Shown here one piece after another: positions 25,156 through 34,595 of a DNA stretch of 64,000 nt; positions within the stretch are counted from its first letter, which is position 1; each line of letters starts with the position of its first letter. The notes beneath the pieces were generated by a model. The model saw nothing but the letters and a program-made list of their open reading frames with translations, was not told the origin of the DNA and made no database searches. Origin of the DNA: JANXLS01 sp038227045 (GTDB lineage: Bacteria > Planctomycetota > SZUA-567 > H5-PLA8); contig JBBRQD010000008.1 of assembly GCA_038227045.1 (NCBI GenBank), positions 1 to 64,000 of the forward strand, read 5' to 3'. The position numbers were made by a program, and so were the translations under genes.

Positions 25156-27168
25156 ATGAACGTCCCATTTCTCGCCGCATTAATCGTCGCGCTGTCTATG
25201 TCCTCGCTTCTCTCGGCGGGAGAAGCCCCAAAGCCCAAAAAAGTTTCCCTGCCCGACGCGGCGAAAGCAGAATTGGAAAGCGAGCTGAGCGCCCTTGGCA
25301 AGGACATCGATTCGCTCAAGTCCGAATTGAAAGAAAGGCCAAAGCTGCTCGCTCTTTGGCCCGACATTCAGATTTTCCACAACGCCGTCCGCTTTGCGAT
25401 CGAAGACGATATGTTTTACGAAAATCCCAAAACAAAAAAAATCGGCGAAATCGACGCCGCGAAAAAACTGCTCGCGCTTGGCGCGGAACGCGCGAAACAG
25501 TTGCGCGCGGGCAACGCGCCATGGACGACTCAGACGGGGCCGGTCGTGCGCGGCTATGTGTCGAAACTCGACGGCACCGCGATCCCGTACGGCTTGAATG
25601 TCCCGGCGAGTTTTAAAGAGGGCGACACCGCGTCGCGCCGGCTGGACTTTTGGTTCGTCGGCCGGGACGACAACTTGAGCGAACTGAAATTCATCGGCGG
25701 CCGCTTGAACGGCTCCAGCGAATTCCCGCTCGAAAACGGCTTCGTCCTGCACGTCTACGGACGCCGCTGCAACGCCTACAAATTCGCGGGCGAAATGGAC
25801 GTGCTTGAATCGCTCGACCACGTGCGCGCGCATTATCCCATCGACAATGACCGCATTTCCGTGCGTGGATTTTCGATGGGCGGTGCGGCGACCTGGCACC
25901 TCGCAACGCATTACGCCGACCGCTGGGCCGCCGCAAATCCCGGCGCGGGTTTCACCGACGTGCGAACCTACCAGGGACTCGACAAAAAGGGCATCAAGAC
26001 TCCATGGTACGAAGAGAAATTATGGCATCTTTACGACGCCGTGGATTACGCTATTAACCTGACCAACACGACGCTCGTCGCCTACAGCGGCGCCATCGAC
26101 GCGCAAAAGGCGGCGGCCGATTTGATGGAAAAAACACTCGCGGCTCAAGACATCAAGATGACCCACATCATCGGCCCGGACACCGGCCACAAATACGAAC
26201 CGAAGGCCAAAACAGAAGTCGCAAAACTCATGGACGCCGCCGCGACAAAAGGGCGCGACCCCGTCCCGCCCAACATCCGCTTCACCACATTCACCCTCAA
26301 ATACAATACGATGCATTGGGTGACGATCGATGCGCTCGAGAAGCATTGGGAGCGCGCGAGCGTCAACGCGGCCATCGCGATCGGCGACAAAAGCGGTTTT
26401 GTCGTCTCGACATCGAACGTCGCTGCATTTACGCTTTCATTCGAGAAATCCCACTTTCCATTCGATAAACGCATGCCGGTGATCGTCGATACCGTTCTGC
26501 TCTACACGCTAGACCCCAACGCCGACAAATCGCTGAGTGCGTCGTTCGTGAAGAATAACGGCAAGTGGGAGGTGGCAAAACTCACCGATTCCGAACTGCG
26601 CAAACGTCACGATCTTCAAGGCCCAATCGACGACGCCTTCATGAATGCGTTCCTGATGGTCCGCCCAACAGGAAAGGCGTTCAATGAGAAAATCGGTAGT
26701 TGGACGAAAACCGAAATGGACTACGCGGTCGCTCAATGGCGCAACCAATTTCGCGGCGAAGCCCAGACGAAGAACGATAGCGACGTGACCGATGCGGATA
26801 TTGCCGCGCACAATCTGATTCTGTGGGGCGACCCGTCGAGCAACAAAATCCTCGCGAAAATCGCGGACAAACTGCCGATCAAGTGGACGGCACAGAACAT
26901 CGAAATCGGCGCAAAGACGTATCCCGCCGATCAATTCGCGCCTGTGCTGATTTATCCCAATCCGTTGGACCCAACGAAATATGTCGTGATCAATAGCGGC
27001 TTCACCTTCGCCGAATTCGCCGCCGCAAGCAATTCGCAGCAAACGCCGAAACTGCCCGATTGGGCCGTGCTCGACCTGACCGTGCCCGTTGCAGGGCGTC
27101 TGGCAAAAGGGGTCAAAGACGCGGGATTCTTTGGCGAGAAATGGGAACTGATCAAGACCGAAAAATAG
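25156..27168 (+). CDS. Secreted S9-like alpha/beta hydrolase
   Basis: 670 residues with a signal peptide (PFLAALIVALSMSSLLSAG). A helical N-terminal region (KAELESELSALGKDIDSL; AVRFAIEDDMFYEN; AKKLLALGAERAKQLRAG) precedes an alpha/beta-hydrolase core whose nucleophile elbow is GFSMGG (Ser240), with GPDTGHKYEP about 90 residues later as a plausible histidine. Beta-rich C-terminal half (residues 350-670) of unknown role. This layout is frequent in PVC genomes, usually labelled prolyl-oligopeptidase-family peptidase; esterase activity on acetylated polysaccharides is an equal possibility. The first hydrolase strand GYVSKLDGTAIPYGLNVPA indicates an accessory Ig-like domain before the catalytic part. 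Confidence 0.75.
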   Translation: MNVPFLAALIVALSMSSLLSAGEAPKPKKVSLPDAAKAELESELSALGKDIDSLKSELKERPKLLALWPDIQIFHNAVRFAIEDDMFYENPKTKKIGEIDAAKKLLALGAERAKQLRAGNAPWTTQTGPVVRGYVSKLDGTAIPYGLNVPASFKEGDTASRRLDFWFVGRDDNLSELKFIGGRLNGSSEFPLENGFVLHVYGRRCNAYKFAGEMDVLESLDHVRAHYPIDNDRISVRGFSMGGAATWHLATHYADRWAAANPGAGFTDVRTYQGLDKKGIKTPWYEEKLWHLYDAVDYAINLTNTTLVAYSGAIDAQKAAADLMEKTLAAQDIKMTHIIGPDTGHKYEPKAKTEVAKLMDAAATKGRDPVPPNIRFTTFTLKYNTMHWVTIDALEKHWERASVNAAIAIGDKSGFVVSTSNVAAFTLSFEKSHFPFDKRMPVIVDTVLLYTLDPNADKSLSASFVKNNGKWEVAKLTDSELRKRHDLQGPIDDAFMNAFLMVRPTGKAFNEKIGSWTKTEMDYAVAQWRNQFRGEAQTKNDSDVTDADIAAHNLILWGDPSSNKILAKIADKLPIKWTAQNIEIGAKTYPADQFAPVLIYPNPLDPTKYVVINSGFTFAEFAAASNSQQTPKLPDWAVLDLTVPVAGRLAKGVKDAGFFGEKWELIKTEK

Positions 27169-27197
27169 AGAACTGTTGATTCCATGATTACCAATGC

Positions 27198-27220
27198 AGG
27201 GCGGGTTGGAAACCCGCCCT
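27198..27220. terminator. Bidirectional hairpin of the modular repeat family
   Basis: AGGGCGGGT-TGGAA-ACCCGCCCT between convergent stops (27168 and 27233). Stem-loop with TGGAA loop like the repeats at 7845 and 21508, followed by ACTTTTAT. Position and symmetry suggest it ends both transcripts. Confidence 0.6.
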
Positions 27221-27232
27221 ACTTTTATAGCC

Positions 27233-27973
27233 CTATTTCTTCGCCTCGACTGTGGCAGCCTCCGGCTTCGGCTGCGCGTTCAGACAATCGGACCAATGTG
27301 TCAGAAAGAACTTCTTCTCTTTCGGCAAAAAAGTGGGCGCGGTGTCGATGATCGGGCGCAGCGCCGTGGTCATCTGCAACGCCACGAGCAGAAAAACGAG
27401 CGTCCAGAAACTCAGCCCAGCGCGGCTGTTCGCCTTGAAATGAGTGAACGCGGCACTCAAAAACCGCAGTCCAAAAAAGCACGCCACCAAACCGAAAGCC
27501 AGATGCAGTCCGCCCATGGCCGGCAACGATTCGGTCGATTGCGAAAAGACCCATGCCACCGGCGCGAAACCGACCAGCAGCACGGACATGATCGCCAGCA
27601 AGCCCGCGATCATTCCGGCAACTTCGAGCATCCCCGCGCGCACGCCTCCGAGACACGCGAAGATGTACAGGCTCGGCAGGCAAATGAATGCGGAAAAAAG
27701 CAATCCGCCCGCGATCTTCACGGGCGCGGCCCACAATTGCGTCCCGCCTGAAAACGAGCCTGCGACGACCCCATAAATCAGGTTGCAGAGAATTGCGGCG
27801 ATCAGCATCGACACCACCAGACTACCGGCGCCGGGACGGTTCAGTTGCTGCATGACGCGATTCGGCTCGCGCAACAATGCGTCGATGGCGGCAAAAATTC
27901 CGCGAACGGGAACCGGCTCCTGTTGCGGCGTCTCCGGGGCTTGCGGCGGTGGAATGGGCGTGGATTCGGTCAT
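27233..27973 (-). CDS. Multi-pass membrane protein, Yip1-like
   Basis: 246 residues. A proline-rich cytoplasmic start (PIPPPQAPETPQQEPVPV) is followed by FAAIDALLREPNRVMQQLNRP and then about six hydrophobic segments (SLVVSMLIAAILCNLIYG, IAGGLLFSAFICLPSLYIF, GMIAGLLAIMSVLLVGFAPV, HLAFGLVACFFGLRFL, FWTLVFLLVALQMTTALRP). The amphipathic LLREPNRV-type helix before the first segment and the LPSLYIF repeat are features of Yip1-domain proteins. It lies ten bases downstream of the next gene, another membrane protein of the same size class. Function unknown; transport or envelope organisation is a guess. Confidence 0.65.
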   Translation of the reverse strand: MTESTPIPPPQAPETPQQEPVPVRGIFAAIDALLREPNRVMQQLNRPGAGSLVVSMLIAAILCNLIYGVVAGSFSGGTQLWAAPVKIAGGLLFSAFICLPSLYIFACLGGVRAGMLEVAGMIAGLLAIMSVLLVGFAPVAWVFSQSTESLPAMGGLHLAFGLVACFFGLRFLSAAFTHFKANSRAGLSFWTLVFLLVALQMTTALRPIIDTAPTFLPKEKKFFLTHWSDCLNAQPKPEAATVEAKK

Positions 27974-27982
27974 GTTCGCTCC

Positions 27983-28699
27983 TTATGAAATGAGGCTGCG
28001 GATGGCGTGAAAGACGGATTCGTAAAAATTTCCCTGAAAAGCGTTGTGTCGTAAGAACTCCACTTCCAAAAATGGCGAACCGATGAACGGCCGGAGAATC
28101 CACGAGAGCTGGCTGCCCAGAAAAAGATTCCCGGTCAGCCACGCCAGCAACACGCGCCGCGCGATCGACGCGTTGGCGCTGAGATGCCGGAGCAGTTGCA
28201 TCAGCCGCAGATTCGCGGCCACTCCGGCAAAAGCGATCGCGGCGACCTGCGTGAGCTGAATCGCCAGATACGTGCTCGTTGGAATTTGATTGCCCGGCAC
28301 GAGCGGCGGAACGTTCCAGACCAGGAACAGCAGCAGCGGGCTGAATGCCGCGAGGATCGTCGACGCGATTGTATAGCTCATCAAGATCGCGAGCAGCGCT
28401 TGTCGAAAAGTCAGGTTGAGCCCCAGCAGCGGCGCGAGCATGCCGTTGAGCAGCGCGTTGCCGAGCGTCGTGAGCAGAATGATCAGCGGAAATTTGAGGG
28501 CCACATAAAGCGCCTGGCGCGGCGCGCGCCACCAACCCATCGCCGCGCCGTAAAAGCCCGCACCAGCGAAGATCACCGCGACGTACAGCACGACGCGCCG
28601 CGTATCCCAACTGTGAATCCAGCGGTCAATCGGTTCAGTCTCGCCGCGTAGCAACACGGGGATCTGGCCGAGAGGATTGTTTGCAGAAGTAGCATCCAT
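27983..28699 (-). CDS. Multi-pass membrane protein, partner of the 27233 gene
   Basis: 238 residues from the ATG at 28699 (MDATSANNPLGQIPVLL); an upstream GTG would add 45 residues without hydrophobic character. About six membrane segments: VVLYVAVIFAGAGFYGAAMG, FPLIILLTTLGNALLNGML, QALLAILMSYTIASTILAAF, LLLFLVWNVPPLVP, LAIQLTQVAAIAFAGVAANL, RVLLAWLTGNLFLGSQLSWIL. Weak similarity of pattern to the downstream protein suggests an old duplication. The pair forms a two-gene unit divergent from the secreted metallopeptidase at 28897. No named family recognised with certainty. Confidence 0.62.
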   Translation of the reverse strand: MDATSANNPLGQIPVLLRGETEPIDRWIHSWDTRRVVLYVAVIFAGAGFYGAAMGWWRAPRQALYVALKFPLIILLTTLGNALLNGMLAPLLGLNLTFRQALLAILMSYTIASTILAAFSPLLLFLVWNVPPLVPGNQIPTSTYLAIQLTQVAAIAFAGVAANLRLMQLLRHLSANASIARRVLLAWLTGNLFLGSQLSWILRPFIGSPFLEVEFLRHNAFQGNFYESVFHAIRSLIS

Positions 28700-28896
28700 G
28701 GTCAACGTAACCCTCGTCACAAGGTTTGCGTCACAAAGTATCTGAAAAAAGTTTTCAATTCTGGAGAATGCAAAGATTTTTGAATGGATTTGAGAGGGTG
28801 GCGTCCTACTTTCGTCTTTGCCCGCCGGCTGCACTCCTTATATAGTGCTCTAACTGCTGGCCGCTCAATCCCCATCGGCCTCATCGGAGAATTCTC

Positions 28897-30999
28897 ATGC
28901 GCACCGCGCTCCGCTTTGCCACACTGCTCGCCGTTCTCCCTTTTATTGCCACCGTTCCGTGCCGCGCCGAAGACGGCCCGAAGCTGCCGGATGGCGTGGA
29001 TGCTCTGCCGAAGGAATTGAGCGTGCGGCTCAAAGAGCTTTTGAAAAACGCGGAAAAGTATCGCGGCTTGAAGTGCCTTCACGGTGTGCCCAGCGGAGCG
29101 CTGAAAGAAGACGCGTTGCGCGCAAAAATGAAACTCGCGTTTGAGGAGGAATTGCCTCCGGCGAAAATGAAGCCTCTGGACTCAGCTCTAAAATCGTTCG
29201 GCCTAATTCCCGAAACGATGAATCTAAGCACCTATTATCCTGAACTGCTCACCAGCCAGGTCGGCGGATTTTACGATCCCCGGCGGCAGTATCTTGTCAT
29301 TGTCCAGCGCGAGGGTGGCTTGCTCGGCAAGGAAACGACCGCAAAACTGGGCGCCGACATGGCGCGAAAGATGGAAGAGACCGTCATGGTTCACGAACTG
29401 ACTCACGCGATTCAGGACCAGAATTTCAATCTGAAAAAATTCATGATCGAGGATCCGCTCTCCGACGCTGCAGCCGCACGCGTGGCGCTGGTTGAAGGCG
29501 ATGCGACGCTGACGATGTACGATTTTTTAAGTGGAATGCGCTTGGAAGAAATGCCAATGGTCGAGGATCTGATGGCGGGAATTCTAAAAGACCCGAAGGA
29601 ACTCATGGCGATGTCGCCCGACATGCCCGGCGCGAAGGAGATGGAAAATGCTCCGGCCTGGTTCCGCGACGGAATGCTCTTCTCCTACATGCAGGGGTTT
29701 ATCTTCTGCATCAAAGTCAAAAAAGCCGGCGGACAGGCGCTGCTTGATCACGCATTCACGAAAGACCCGCCGCGCAGCACCGAGCAAATTTTGCATCCTG
29801 AAAAGTGGTACCAAAAGCGCGACGACCCGGTTGACATCGCCATGCCGGGAATGGCTGAACAACTGCCGGGCTGGACGAAGGCGTCGGAAGGGACGCTGGG
29901 CGAACTGGGCATCAAGATCTGGCTGAACGAGACGCTCAAAGACAACGAAAAAGCGGCGAAAGCCGCTGAAGGATGGGGCGGCGACCGCTTCGCAGTGTTC
30001 GAGAAAAGTGGCGCACGGATTCTGTGTTGGATAACCGATTGGGACACGGCGGAAGACGCGGCGAAATTCAAGGCGGTGTGCGGAAAGCTCGGCGGCGATT
30101 GGATGACAAAAACCGACGAAGCCAGACGCGTGACGCTGACTCGCGCGACGGGCGGCGGCGAAAAAATCGCCGCACTGCACACGGCATTGAACAGCGCGAC
30201 GGCTTCCGTGCCGGAGAACAAAACCATTCAGATTGCCGCGGTGCGCAAAGCGGGCACGAAAGTGCCGGATGACATTGCCGCGAACGACCCGGAAAAGTTG
30301 CTGGGCAAAGACGGCGATCTCGATCTCGATAAGTTGCTCAACGACCCGAACACAAAAAAAATGCTGAAACAATTCGGGGGCGGCGCGGACGGCCTGGACA
30401 TGGGCGAATTGATGAAAAATCCGCTCGTCAAAGACATGCTTAAGAAGATGCTCACTGAAAAAAGTCCTTCGGGAAATGTGTCGAAAGATGGACGCGAATA
30501 CGCAAACGAGGCGATGGGCGTGACTATGAAAATGCCGGACTCGGCGAAGGATTGGAAGCTGAACGGTTCGCCCAAAATTCCCATGGTCCTGCTGGTTGCG
30601 GACAGCCCGGATCAGTCGGCGCACGTGCAGATCGCATCGCAAAACATGCCCATCGTGATGCCTATCGAGTCGCTCGGACCCATGATGGAAATGGGCTTTA
30701 AAATGAGCGTCACCGATTACAAGAAATTCAAGGAAGGGCCGATTGGCGAAGGCGCGGCGAAGGGCTACGAATTTCAAATCAGCGGCGAGCAGGCAGGAAC
30801 ACGCGCGCGGATGATCACGCGTTTCTATATGCGCGGCGGAAAGATGCTGGTCATCAACGCGTCCTCTGAAGAAGGCGATTGGAAGAAGAACGAAAAAATT
30901 CTCACCGACATTTTGAACGGCATCAAACTGAGCGAACCGAAGCCGGACGAAAAAAAAGCTAATGCGAAGCCGGTTGCTCCGGACGACGTGTTGAAATAG
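28897..30999 (+). CDS. Secreted HExxH zinc-metallopeptidase-like protein
   Basis: 700 residues, signal peptide about 1-24 (ALRFATLLAVLPFIATVPCRA). The zinc site is HELTH at 166-170 in the context ETVMVHELTHAIQDQNFNL, and ALVEGDAT at about 198 supplies the expected third ligand Glu200; this gluzincin layout (HELxHAxQDQxF ... EGDA) is found in many uncharacterised bacterial proteins. GGFYDPRRQYLVI before the site is part of the same family pattern. A central helical domain and a C-terminal segment (about 525-685, MGVTMKMPDSAKDWK to NASSEEGDWKKNEKI) resembling small DcrB/PsbP-like beta domains follow. Extracytoplasmic; substrate unknown. Confidence 0.75.
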   Translation: MRTALRFATLLAVLPFIATVPCRAEDGPKLPDGVDALPKELSVRLKELLKNAEKYRGLKCLHGVPSGALKEDALRAKMKLAFEEELPPAKMKPLDSALKSFGLIPETMNLSTYYPELLTSQVGGFYDPRRQYLVIVQREGGLLGKETTAKLGADMARKMEETVMVHELTHAIQDQNFNLKKFMIEDPLSDAAAARVALVEGDATLTMYDFLSGMRLEEMPMVEDLMAGILKDPKELMAMSPDMPGAKEMENAPAWFRDGMLFSYMQGFIFCIKVKKAGGQALLDHAFTKDPPRSTEQILHPEKWYQKRDDPVDIAMPGMAEQLPGWTKASEGTLGELGIKIWLNETLKDNEKAAKAAEGWGGDRFAVFEKSGARILCWITDWDTAEDAAKFKAVCGKLGGDWMTKTDEARRVTLTRATGGGEKIAALHTALNSATASVPENKTIQIAAVRKAGTKVPDDIAANDPEKLLGKDGDLDLDKLLNDPNTKKMLKQFGGGADGLDMGELMKNPLVKDMLKKMLTEKSPSGNVSKDGREYANEAMGVTMKMPDSAKDWKLNGSPKIPMVLLVADSPDQSAHVQIASQNMPIVMPIESLGPMMEMGFKMSVTDYKKFKEGPIGEGAAKGYEFQISGEQAGTRARMITRFYMRGGKMLVINASSEEGDWKKNEKILTDILNGIKLSEPKPDEKKANAKPVAPDDVLK

Positions 31000-31012
31000 C
31001 ACGAGCGCGATC

Positions 31013-31159
31013 CCTCTCCCCTTGAGGGAGAGGGCCGACGCAGGTACTCTTGCGCGGGGTGAGGGGTAATCGTTCGATTATAATGAAGCTGCACGCTACC
31101 CCTCACCCGGCGAGCGCAAACGGCCGCGCTCGTCCGCCCTCTCCCTCAAGGGGAGAGGG
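31013..31159. repeat. 147-base palindromic repeat with 26-base inverted ends
   Basis: The ends are CCCTCTCCCCTTGAGGGAG (plus seven more bases) and its reverse complement, differing at about one position over 26. The right-hand 63 bases (31097-31159) recur exactly, inverted, at 39961-40023. The size and inverted ends resemble a MITE or a paired REP element. It separates the metallopeptidase from the flippase gene. Confidence 0.75.
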
Positions 31160-31237
31160 GTTCATGTCGCAAGCCCTAATATGCATCCGCAGTCTTTGCT
31201 TGACCACGTCAATCAACTTGGATTCCCCGAATCGCGC

Positions 31238-32557
31238 ATGATCAAACGGCTGGCCGTAATTTTCAAAACTCCCGCGGCTCGCGATGGCGCGCTGGTCATT
31301 GGAGCGCAGGGCGTCGCGGCGCTGATCGCACTGCTGGTTGACGCGTTTCTATTTCGAACACTGGCGAAGGCCGAGCAAGGCGCGCTGTCGTCGGGGCTGG
31401 CATTATCGGCGACGTTGTTGCAGGCATCGGACCTCGGCCTGGCGCTGACGACCATTCGTATCGGTGCAAAATACATCGCTGAAGGACGCCATGAAAAAGC
31501 CGCCGCGTTGTTTCGCGCCACGCTGGCGGCGCGCATCGTCTTCGCCATTCTGACGATTGCCGCCGCCACGATTTTTACCGGCACCATCGCGCGCGATATC
31601 CTGTCGATGCCCAGCGGCCGGGATGTGGTGGCCTGCGCGGCGTTCGGCGTGCTAGGCAACGCGCTGGTCTGGTGGGGCGTCGATGTCGCTCAAGCGCGCC
31701 GCGCATTTGGATCGTACGCGATTCAACAAATCGCTGCCGCGCTGGCGAAGGCGCTTGCGGTGATCGCCATAACCGTATTGTTTTTAGACTATTTTACGGA
31801 ACATGCGGCGGTCTCGGTTCTCGTGGCCATCGCGCTCGGCAATTTGGGTGCGGGTGCGTTCAGTCTTTTTCTTTCGTGCGGAGCGGTGCGCACTTCACTT
31901 GACGGGACCGAATTGAAGATCAGCGAGACCGAAGCGGCGCACATTCGCCTCTTCGAATTCGGAGCATACGCGTGCGCAGTGTCCGCACTGACGGCGCTGA
32001 GCGCCAATGTGGACGTGTTGATGGTTCAGCACTTTTTAAGAGAAGAAGACACGGCCGTTTTCACGTGCGCGCGGCGCCTGGCGATGGCGTTGAATCTGCT
32101 GGCGACGGCGAGCATCACGGTGCTGCTTCCGCGCGCCGCCGCGTTGGATTCGCCCGCCGCGTGCGCGGCGTACGTGCGCAAAGCGTTGAAAGCCGGGTTC
32201 GCGCTGGCGATTGTGACCGCGGGTGGATTGGCACTGGCGGCGAGTATTTTCGTGCCGCTCTTCGGCGGGCCGAAATACACGGCGTCGATTCCAATCTTGC
32301 AATGGCTGTGCCTCGCACATGGCATCGGCATTATGCTGACGCCATTGACGCTGGTGTTTTACCCGCTGCGGCGTGAAGGCATGCTCGTGTTTTTAAACGC
32401 GCTGCAATTGGGTGCGCACGTCGCGCTGGGCATATGGCTCACGCCGTCATACAAGCTCGAAGGCGCCGCGTGGGCCATGATCGGCGCGAAGGTCGCGGTC
32501 GCGATAGCGACGATATTTTTGCTTGTGTGGGCGTTCAGGAAAGAGGTTCGGAGTTAG
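31238..32557 (+). CDS. Polysaccharide flippase (Wzx/MATE-like, MOP superfamily)
   Basis: 439 residues from the ATG at 31238 (MIKRLAVIFKTPAARDGALV). About twelve hydrophobic segments with the MOP pattern: GAQGVAALIALLVDAFLFRTL in the first, RTLAKAEQGALSSGLAL after it, DLGLALTTIRIGAKYI, NVDVLMVQHFLREEDTAVFTCARRLAMAL in the middle, and FVPLFGGPKYTASIPILQWL in the second half, which is a typical Wzx hallmark. Exports lipid-linked oligosaccharide across the inner membrane for O-antigen, capsule or exopolysaccharide. The pyruvyl-transferase-like gene follows after a repeat-filled gap, which suggests both serve one surface glycan. Confidence 0.85.
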   Translation: MIKRLAVIFKTPAARDGALVIGAQGVAALIALLVDAFLFRTLAKAEQGALSSGLALSATLLQASDLGLALTTIRIGAKYIAEGRHEKAAALFRATLAARIVFAILTIAAATIFTGTIARDILSMPSGRDVVACAAFGVLGNALVWWGVDVAQARRAFGSYAIQQIAAALAKALAVIAITVLFLDYFTEHAAVSVLVAIALGNLGAGAFSLFLSCGAVRTSLDGTELKISETEAAHIRLFEFGAYACAVSALTALSANVDVLMVQHFLREEDTAVFTCARRLAMALNLLATASITVLLPRAAALDSPAACAAYVRKALKAGFALAIVTAGGLALAASIFVPLFGGPKYTASIPILQWLCLAHGIGIMLTPLTLVFYPLRREGMLVFLNALQLGAHVALGIWLTPSYKLEGAAWAMIGAKVAVAIATIFLLVWAFRKEVRS

Positions 32558-32862
32558 CATACAAGGCGTCGTCTTGTGGTTTATTAACGCTCTACTTAAT
32601 CGCGGATGAACGCAAATGAACACGGATTACCGCAGATAGGGAAATGATATTTTCATGGAATTGAAAATGGCACCCAGCTTTTATCAGCGGTAATCTGCGT
32701 TGATACGCGTTCATCCGCGATTAAGTAGGACATTGGTCGGTCGGTGACGCTCCACTTTTCAGAGCATCTTTCAAAATCTGAACTGTAGCAATGGCGGCAA
32801 TAGTTTAGATTAGGCGGCAGTGTGTCGTAGAAATTCGAAACCCAGAATCCTGAAACCATCGA
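32558..32862. other. 305-base gap filled mainly by an inverted-repeat element
   Basis: No gene seen. The element at 32592-32728 occupies the centre; the remainder (32729-32862) has no evident structure and must hold the start signals of the pyruvyl-transferase-like gene. Confidence 0.6.
32592..32728. repeat. 137-base element with 22-base perfect inverted ends
   Basis: CTACTTAATCGCGGATGAAC plus GC at the left end is mirrored exactly at the right end. The interior carries ACGGATTACCGCAGAT and its near-inverse GCGGTAATCTGCGT. A relative with the same ends is at 54967-55113, and a fragment (GCGTTCATCCGCGA) occurs at 60429. No coding capacity. A non-autonomous mobile element or folded REP-type unit. 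Confidence 0.75.
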
Positions 32863-34044
32863 ATGAATATTGTTTTATCCGGACCGTTCGGCCTTGGCTC
32901 GCTTTCCGACGAAATTGTGCTGGCGGGCGTATTAAATCCGTTGCTGGCCGCGAAGCATAGCGTGACTGTCTTCACGGCGGACAAAGCCGCCACGACCCAC
33001 ATGCATGGAGTCGAAGCGATTGCGCTTCCGTCGCCTTCGAGCTTGACGAGTTCGAACGCTGCGTGGAAGGCGCTCGACAAGGCGCATTTTTTTGGACTGT
33101 GCAGCGCCGGCGTGATCGGCGACAAAGGCAAAATTCCCGCGCGCGTCTGGCTTGCTCAACTTGAATACGGACGCCAGATGAAGATGGCGACGGGCGTCAT
33201 TGGTGCGGGAGCGATCCCCATCGAAGACAAAAAGGAGCGCGTTCGCGCGCAACGCTTTTTGCATCATTTCGCCGACGGCGTTTCCGTGCGCGACGAGGCG
33301 TCGAAAATTGCGCTCGTCGAATATGGCTTGAACGCCAACCGCGTGTCTGCGATTGGCGATCCGACGCTCTCCCTTTTCGACGAAGATGCGGCCAAGAAAG
33401 CAACACCGGAAGGCCCGGTACGCGTCGCCTTTTTCTTCGCCGACGGCGTGCCGATGCGGCATACGTATGCGCCCGAACCGACACTCGCGCCCGCGCAACT
33501 GGCGAAAGGGCTGAACACGATGCTGAAGGCGCTGAACACCGGGAACATTCACGCGACTATTTTTCACGACGCCTCGCGGCAGAACGCGAAACTGGCTCGA
33601 TCCATCGCCGAAGGCGCGGCGCCGGGGAGCACAACGCTGCTCTCCACGGACGCGACGAGCGGCGAATTGCGCGCCGGCATGTCGGCGTGTTCGCTGGCAG
33701 TCACGGACACTCTGCACGGATTGCTGTTCGCCGCGGCGCACGCCGTTCCGGCGGTGTTTTTCAACGAGAATACCGAGGCTCCGGCATTGCTTGAGAAACT
33801 CGGATTGAAAGACTATGTTCTGCCGTCCTCGGCAGGCGCTTTCGATGCGGAACGCGCGCTGAATTTGGTCCATGCGGCGTTGAGCAAGGCACCCGAATTG
33901 CGGACGGTCTTGATCGCCGCCGTCACCATACTGGCTCGCAAAGAAGCACAGAACGCGCGCTTGATCGAGCGCTTGGTGCCGAAGCGGAACCGTTATCCAA
34001 AGGATCAAGCCGCGCTTGAGGCCCGGGCCAACGAGAAGCGTTAG
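32863..34044 (+). CDS. Polysaccharide pyruvyl-transferase-family protein
   Basis: 393 residues, cytoplasmic. GT-B-like fold of the CsaB/PS_pyruv_trans family: MNIVLSGPFGLGSLSDEIVL at the start is the normal 'G-x-x-G-x-x-N/S-x-G-D-E' loop, GVIGAGAIPIEDK, HHFADGVSVRDEASK (the S-V-R-D motif), ISAIGDPTLSLFDE-like VSAIGDPTLSL, and VTDTLHGLLFAAAHAVPAVF with its H-G-L motif. Such enzymes attach pyruvate ketals to sugars of secreted glycans or wall polymers. Downstream genes are cytoplasmic housekeeping enzymes, so the glycan function rests on the family and the flippase upstream. Confidence 0.83.
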   Translation: MNIVLSGPFGLGSLSDEIVLAGVLNPLLAAKHSVTVFTADKAATTHMHGVEAIALPSPSSLTSSNAAWKALDKAHFFGLCSAGVIGDKGKIPARVWLAQLEYGRQMKMATGVIGAGAIPIEDKKERVRAQRFLHHFADGVSVRDEASKIALVEYGLNANRVSAIGDPTLSLFDEDAAKKATPEGPVRVAFFFADGVPMRHTYAPEPTLAPAQLAKGLNTMLKALNTGNIHATIFHDASRQNAKLARSIAEGAAPGSTTLLSTDATSGELRAGMSACSLAVTDTLHGLLFAAAHAVPAVFFNENTEAPALLEKLGLKDYVLPSSAGAFDAERALNLVHAALSKAPELRTVLIAAVTILARKEAQNARLIERLVPKRNRYPKDQAALEARANEKR

Positions 34045-34067
34045 AAGGGGCTGCGAATTCAAACTCC

Positions 34068-34580
34068 ATGCGCTACATTGTCGATGCCTGCAACCTGATG
34101 TTCGCCAGCCAAAAACTCGAGGAGACGCTCGAGAACCACGGATTTCAATCCGCGCGGGCGCTGCTCGTTGGGATGCTGGAACGCTTCGTCCGCGCTCAAG
34201 GTCTTGAGCAGGCGATCGCGGTTTTCGACGGGTCGGAGAAGGGCGCGCACCGCCCGCGCCGGGCCAGCGAGGCGTGCGGCAAAGTGCTGATGATTTACGC
34301 CAATCCGCGCTCGGACGCTGATCGCGCCATCATCGAAATGGTCGAAGACGCGCAGCGCCCCGGCGAACTCACCGTCGTCACGAACGACAAATTCATCATC
34401 AAACACATTCTCGGCGCGGGGGCGCATCACGTCACTTGCCGGGATTTCATGAGGCAAATGGGCCGCGCGAGCAGAAAGGCCGCCGACCCATTGCGCGGCG
34501 AAGACCCGCGCAAATTCACGCTGGGATTGACTCCCAACGAAGTGGATTATTGGATGGAGTATTTTGGGATCGACGAATAG
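34068..34580 (+). CDS. NYN-domain nuclease (YacP/Rae1-like)
   Basis: 170 residues. PIN-like NYN domain: RYIVDACNLMFA carries the first acidic residue, IAVFDGSEKGAHRPR and SDADRAIIEMVEDA the next, and LTVVTNDKFIIKHILGAGAHHVTCRDFM the last, the order found in YacP/Rae1, which cleaves mRNA in the ribosome A site. The C-terminal part (KFTLGLTPNEVDYWMEYFGI) is an extension often seen in PVC members. It follows the pyruvyl-transferase gene by 23 bases. RNA target unknown. Confidence 0.8.
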   Translation: MRYIVDACNLMFASQKLEETLENHGFQSARALLVGMLERFVRAQGLEQAIAVFDGSEKGAHRPRRASEACGKVLMIYANPRSDADRAIIEMVEDAQRPGELTVVTNDKFIIKHILGAGAHHVTCRDFMRQMGRASRKAADPLRGEDPRKFTLGLTPNEVDYWMEYFGIDE

Positions 34581-34595
34581 CGTTGGGCGTTGCGT

